A stretch of DNA of 64,000 nt from Lucifuga dentata (taxonomy: Eukaryota > Chordata > Actinopteri > Ophidiiformes > Bythitidae): assembly GCA_014773175.1 (NCBI GenBank), contig VXCM01002021.1, positions 152,401 to 216,400 of the forward strand, given 5' to 3'. This document shows, piece after piece, positions 58,880 to 64,000 of the stretch. Under the pieces are notes generated by a model, which had not been told where the DNA came from, did not search any database, and saw only the letters and a program-made list of their open reading frames with translations. Position 1 is the first letter of the stretch. Every line of letters starts with the position of its first letter. The translations under genes were made by a program, and so were the position numbers.

Positions 58880-59230
58880 TCCTCCTGTGCTCTTTCTCTG
58901 AAACTGTCTCCCTTTATTTTCAGTCTGTCTCTTCTTTCCCAGTGTCACTTTCAAGCTTTCAATCTCTCACATTTCTTTTCTCTGGCCTCCCCTTGTGTTT
59001 AGTACCCTCTCCATTCTCTGGTGACAGAGATGGAACATACTATGTGTACCATCGTGTTGTATTTGTCATTTCATGTTTCCGTGTATCTGCAGCCATGATG
59101 TTATGGTTCTATCTTCTATCTTCTCATTGTCTCACTCAGTCCTCCTTCTTCCCTCTTATGTCCTCATCTCTCCTGCTCTTTTCTATGCCAAGTCCTAATG
59201 CCCACATGCTCTCCTCTCATTTTATCCTTC
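58880..59230. repeat. Pyrimidine-rich low-complexity stretch
   Basis: Mostly C and T on the plus strand, less pure than the others. The frame at 58942-59238 reflects this. Confidence 0.65.
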
Positions 59231-59604
59231 TCATTTGAACTAATATCCCACAGTGCCATTGATAAATATATTTAGAAAGCACTTTTTCCACAGATCCAAA
59301 TATTCCACCTGGAAGTTGTTGACTTTGGTTTCCTCCAAATTGGGTCTCTCAAGCAATCATTGTTTTTACATTTAAGACTTTTATATTAATGATTACTTAA
59401 CACGTTTTTAAAAATTACACAGGCAGAAATGTTAATACTACATTTTAAAGACATTTTCAGACATGTTAAAGACTCTTCTATGTAGCTGGAATTGAAAACC
59501 TTCAGTCTGCTAATGGTATATTCTGTCAAACAAAATGGCAAAAAGTCAGATCTGCCTGTTTTTGTTGTAGCTATTACACATCACCAAAACTTTTGTGATC
59601 AGTC

Positions 59605-59880
59605 TCATCCATTCATCCATCCTAAATATGTGTTTATCCACTGAGTGTGAGGACAGCTACACCCTGGACAGGTCACCAGTCCATCACAGGACAGATACAT
59701 AGAGACAGACAAACTCATTCACACTCACAGGCAATTTGGAGTACCAATTCAACTATGGTTTTAGAGGTGGGAGGAAACCCACACAGACATGAGGAAAACA
59801 TGCAGACTTCATATAGAAAGCTGGAACTGAAACCAGGACCTTGTTGTGAGGAGACAGGCTGCCACTGTGCTGCCCTGTCA
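59605..59880 (+). mobile_element. Common fish repeat (ACACCCTGGACAGGTC type)
   Basis: Ordered blocks TACACCCTGGACAGGTCACC, AGTCCATCACAGGACAGATA, GGGAGGAAACCCACACAGAC, GAAAACATGCAGACTTC and GAAACCAGGACCTTGTTGTG reproduce the layout of a widespread fish interspersed repeat. It begins with CATCCATCC and ends near CTGCCACTGTGCTGCCCT. The frame at 59647-59925 only reflects this repeat. Confidence 0.75.
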
Positions 59881-60094
59881 TCAGTCCTACTTATTGATGA
59901 AATCTTATTTTCTATGATTTTATAATGTCATGAAAAATAACACGGTTTATTGTTTGGTACAAGACTAGCACAAGGATTAATCATGTTTTTGTTTGGCTGC
60001 TGAAAAAGAGTTACACTTTAAAGCAGCCTTAAAATCGACTTTACAAATCATGATAACCACACAGCATCATGCTAAATAAGCACTGCAATAACTT

Positions 60095-60270
60095 AGGCTC
60101 ATTCATAAATCTTCCCTTTCATTAACTGGTGCATCAACATCAGGCAATTACTGACATTGTTGTAAGGTGTGTCACAGGTCAAAGCCAATAAAGTTTGACA
60201 GTTAATGTGCTGCTTCATATTTAAGATCCAGGTTTTATACTGCCTCCTCTGGTGTCAAAGTGAATTGACA
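60095..60270 (-). mobile_element. Fragment of the ATTCATAAAGC-family element
   Basis: GGCTCATTCATAAATCTTCC at 60097-60116 and CCTCTGGTGTCAAAGTGAAT near 60247-60266 are the end and an inner block of the family at 25295-25955, here in reverse. Confidence 0.5.
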
Positions 60271-61025
60271 AGTTTAATCTGCAAAGGAAAGCTAAGCTCT
60301 CTGTTTTAGAGCTCCACATTCTAGGAGATCAGCACTAATATAATACATATCCAAACACCACATATCCACACATCGGCACATAGAAGGTGTGTGGTGTGTG
60401 TCGCATGTGAACAAGAGATGCAGAGTGCAGCAGATGAGCCATGAGGAAGAAGTGCCACAAGAATGTGTGCGATGTCGGATCGAAATTGGCCACTTAAATA
60501 CACTGCCTTGCTTCTGCTTCAAAGGTGGATGATTGGTTATCAAGGGATCGCCATGAGTCCCAACAACACTAAAAATAAAAAAATAAAAACCACAAGAAAA
60601 CTCAGCAGTGCTCCTGATGCTGCTAATTAAATTTTAAAATGCACTATATCATCAAATCAAATAAAAATGCCAAATGTAATGAGCTGTTAACACATCAATG
60701 TCCATATCAAATCAGGAAGAAGTAAATATTCATATCCATCACACATCAATGGTCATCAAGTAATAGCCTTCAGAGGCCTATAGACACACACACACATACA
60801 CAGATAGAGGTGGAGTCATAATGCAGATACATTTATCAATGGTGATGTTCATTGTCCTCTCTGAAAACTGTTGATGGTTTTGCTTATCCTGTTCTACTGT
60901 CTGCTCCATATTTCTGGCTTTATTCGTTTTTCCCGTACAATCTTTGTGATTACGGTTTTCATGAATGTTATTATTTTAGCCTTTTTTGCTTGCCTGTTCG
61001 TATTATTTTATCTTAAGGAAGGTGA
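60271..61025. other. Intergenic, no gene seen
   Basis: Contains short GTGTGT/CACACA words near 60388 and 60786. The minus frame at 60292-60543 has no recognised domain. Confidence 0.5.
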
Positions 61026-61029
61026 GATA

Positions 61030-61385
61030 TCTTGTGTCACCCTCCTTGTGTTTTACTTTTTCTTATTCTCTGCCTTTCTCATTTCTCTTTCCTCTATCAC
61101 AGAGGAAGACCTCAGGGGAAATGCACATTTCAGCAATTTTCCTCTTCTCTCCCTCTCCTCTTCTCATTCTCCTTTTCTCTGCTACTCCCTCCACTCCAAG
61201 CTAGGTACCGTAATGCTTGTTATTAACTCTCTCATGCCATTTATCTCCTTTTCACCACCACATTACCTCCTCTCTGCTTGCTGCTGTTTAGCTCTATGTC
61301 TCTTCCCTCCCTTCTCTGTTCCTCACAAATCATTTATTTCAGTCTCATCAGTATTCTCCATCTTTTGCAGACAGCAGGTTCGACA
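61030..61385. repeat. Pyrimidine-rich low-complexity stretch
   Basis: About 350 bp mostly C and T on the plus strand. The 199-residue frame at 60871-61470 and its neighbours are Ser/Phe/Leu-rich, cross this stretch and have no domain, so no gene is called. The hydrophobic character comes from the T-rich codons. Confidence 0.75.
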
Positions 61386-61635
61386 CCCGCACCCCACCCT
61401 CATGTCCCATAATCCAATACATCATTCCATCACAAGTGCATTATGTAATTTGATCTTAACAAGACCATGACACAATTATAAAATATTGAACCACAGACTA
61501 AAGGGGTAACATAGGCATTCAAATTCAGGTTATGGAATAGCATTTCAGCTGGTACATCTATGAACTGTTATTGGTAGCAAACAGAATTTTCTTTTGAGTT
61601 TCTCCCAATGCTTGTAAGCCGAGCATGAATGCTGA

Positions 61636-61674
61636 TTTTTTTTTTTTTTTTAAANTTTTTTTTTTTTTTTTAAA
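61636..61674. repeat. Poly(T) and AAA block doubled around an N
   Basis: A T run followed by AAA occurs before and after the N at 61655. Probably an unmerged contig overlap. Confidence 0.8.
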
Positions 61675-62580
61675 TCTATTCTGTTTCCATGTCATTCAGA
61701 TAGTTTATGGATCCCTTTGAGATAAACAAATGAAAGAAAAAGAGTGTTAGTTTAGTTTTTTCTCTTAATCTCCACTAAGCAAAAACTAAACTGTCACATC
61801 CATTACCTTATATTCAGAAAACCATAAGTATATGTGCCTATTAAAGGATGAAAATGAATTAAAAAGATGGATTTACTGGCATTTGCATGAGTTACTGGCA
61901 GCAATGCCTCTGGCTTGACTAAGGAACAAAACTCATAGTGTTGTCAGATGGAAATCCACTGAGAGATCATTTTCTGCTTTATTAATGACTTCTGCTCTAT
62001 AAAATGGTGAAGGAAGGATTTGGGGGAGATAATTTTAACGTCTGTGCACATTAAGCTGAAATATGTTTCTCGGAGGACGTAAGTGTCTTTGAGTAGCAAA
62101 CACGTGCACACATAAAAGCCAACAAAGTGCACTTAAACATGCATCTGGAGCTGCCATCATTTCTGGTGACAAACAGCCACTCTACCCTACTCCCAGTGAA
62201 CACACATGCAGCCATATAGGTCATTTCACACTGCATACACAGTCACTTCATTTCCAAGCCCATAATAATAATGAATGTGTACGTATGCAGCAGCTACAGA
62301 TTGCAGGGCTCAAACACAATTTTCCTCTATATCAGCTCTAATTTGTTACATTATATAAAGCAGCTACTCACAATTATAGTATATATGTCACGTAGTAAAA
62401 ATTATTTTAGATGCCTTGTTTTTGGGTTAAATGTTTGCTTAGCCATGGCTGGGACTTTTTTTTCACACTGGAATTGTTGTGGCAGCAGAGTTTGTCAGGA
62501 ATTGCATCACCTTGACCATTTTTCATAAATTATTATCAAAAACAAATGCATTATTTTTCATTCTAAATAAAAGCATTTTG
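61675..62580. other. Intergenic, no gene seen
   Basis: AT-rich. No recognised element or exon. Confidence 0.5.
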
Positions 62581-62584
62581 AGAA

Positions 62585-63420
62585 GAGACTGACACACCAT
62601 AATTCTGAATCTTCCTTCTCAATTAAAGTAATGTCATCAGCATACATTACAATTAAAATAGAATCCTAATGTGCAGTGCAATCCTATATGCAGAAAGATA
62701 ATAACAGAGGACTAACAAAGCAGCCCTGTGGAGATTCTGTACTGAAGACATGTTAATTAAAAGGCTGTAGCTTCTGTTTTAACAATTAAAAAAACCCATT
62801 CAAAAGCAGCATTACATATGCCAAAATGCTATAATTAGTGGATCAAATATGAAAGAGCTATAAGGAAAAAGCATGCTGCTATAGGACTTGTGGTGGCAGC
62901 TATTTAATTAACACCACTTAGACATACGACACTTAGCGGATATTGTCACATTTTGAAGCTTTTATTAAGAGCTTGAGCAATGGTACACAAGAAGCAAAAC
63001 TTACAAGTGCAACTGACAAGGAATCTGACGACTACAAACTTACAAGCATTGAAGACCACAGACTATGAGAAAATCTCCTCCACTGATCTCTTCTTTCTTT
63101 AAGTGAACTGCTGGTGCTACAAGGAAGAACAAATCTGGGAATTATTGTAGCCCAAGACTATTTGCTGCAAGCATTTCATTAGCACTGATGTACTGAAGTG
63201 AGCACTATGGGTCCATTATCATTAAAGCAGGTGGCTGGTGTCTTCTTAGGTGCTGGAATTATAATGGATTCCTTCAAGCACCTTGGGAAAAGGCAATGCT
63301 TCAATGACATGGATGGCCAGAACAAGATCTGACAACTGGGGGAGGGATGCCATTCAGTCCAGCAGCTTTCCCTAAACCATTTGCACACAGCGGCCAGAGA
63401 CATAGACTGATGTAATTTAT
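62585..63420 (-). mobile_element. Rex1-like (CR1-group) LINE reverse-transcriptase remnant
   Basis: Minus strand. The upper part (63403-63179) reads KESIIIPAPKKTPATCF, then NDNGPIVLTSVHQC, which matches the fish pattern of STIVPVPKK...CLNDYRPVALTSV. About 440 bp further along come ESPQGCFVSPLLL (PQGC box near 62732-62720) and IVMYADDITLIEKEDSELW, with the catalytic YADD at 62644-62633. Order and spacing agree with one reverse-transcriptase domain. Stops and frameshifts between the blocks show it is dead. Confidence 0.65.
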
Positions 63421-63429
63421 CACATTTCT

Positions 63430-64000
63430 ACTACGGATTTTCCCAACAGACCCTAATAGTGTGATTAATTATCACCATTACTAGGACTATTTCCTTTTAC
63501 CTATTAATGCACATTGTTAAGCTTACATGGTGACAGTGAAACAAATTAAGTTGGAACGCAACTCAATTCAGTTGCATTTAAATATAATTATTTACTGTTG
63601 AAATAGTGCTGTTAACACAGCTACACTGAATGTGACCTTATAAACTCATATTAGTAGCCCAATCCTTCATTTTATGAATACACACACACAGAGAAAGAGA
63701 GAGAGAGAGACAGAGAGATGAGAAATGAAAGTATGGATGCTATTTTGCTGTTGTTTTTAGAGACGTTACTGATGTGAAAACTTTTAACAGCATCAGAAAA
63801 CATTAATACTGTAGCTTAATGTAGTATAGTTTGGGAGTAATAAAGGTTTGTAATCCTGAATTTTCGATTTTGGTGATGAACAATTTGTTTGCAGAATCCC
63901 TGATTATGACAATATGTAATAACAGAATACTTTTGTGAAGGAGCAATATAACTCGACTGGATTTAAAAAGATTATATATTTAAAAAAAAAAAAAAAAAAA
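63430..64000. other. Intergenic, no gene seen
   Basis: Short CA/GA microsatellite at 63681-63718 and a terminal poly(A) run from 63982 to the window end. No coding signal. Confidence 0.55.

Noticed and set aside
60871..61470. 199-residue plus frame with apparent membrane segments
   Set aside because: Longest frame of the window, but it lies over T-rich and C/T-rich DNA and two other frames are open in the same stretch.
63179..63403. Independent host gene at 63179-63403
   Set aside because: The PAPKK...LTSV block is characteristic of LINE reverse transcriptase, and a YADD box follows downstream.

Overview
The window looks like teleost fish DNA. The evidence is two exons of the AMPA-type glutamate receptor gene gria4 on the minus strand, a very high density of CA/GA/GT microsatellites, and fish-type transposon families (L1-like, Rex1-like and RTE-like LINE pieces, a BED-finger hAT element, many short inverted-repeat DNA transposons). 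The species and the gria4 paralogue (a or b) cannot be read from the sequence.

Layout: positions 1-1763 are part of gria4 intron 2. Positions 1764-1922 are exon 2, 1923-5050 intron 1, and 5051-5144 the coding part of exon 1 (start codon, signal peptide, first mature residues). Positions 5145 to about 6050 are the CpG-rich 5' leader and promoter. Everything to the right is upstream of gria4 and is mostly intergenic. On the plus strand beside the promoter, 6256-7028 holds a weak candidate for a divergently transcribed gene. About 44 kb upstream, on the minus strand, 49341-49469 reads as a coding exon with a good acceptor and donor, but I do not recognise the protein. A short promoter-like block with a strong donor lies at 36590-36690.

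Mobile DNA fills much of the rest. There is a decayed, nearly full-length L1-type LINE at 28254 to about 33695, a hAT remnant with a BED finger at 18800-19834, and a Rex1-like reverse-transcriptase relic at about 62585-63420. Two RTE-like 3' fragments, two SINE-like copies and at least seven inverted-repeat DNA transposons are also present. One of the latter is a TTAA-flanked MITE nested inside another element at 51257-51838.

Assembly quality matters here. There are eleven single Ns and one run of 40 Ns. At four single Ns the flanking sequence of about 60 bp is repeated on both sides in direct orientation, and at a fifth a shorter T-run plus AAA is repeated. These look like contig ends that overlap but were not merged. 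Most open frames in the window are simple-sequence or transposon artefacts. I found no rRNA, tRNA, CRISPR array or prokaryotic-type system, and no clearly new multi-gene system. The best leads are the unidentified exon at 49341-49469 and the plus-strand candidate beside the gria4 promoter.
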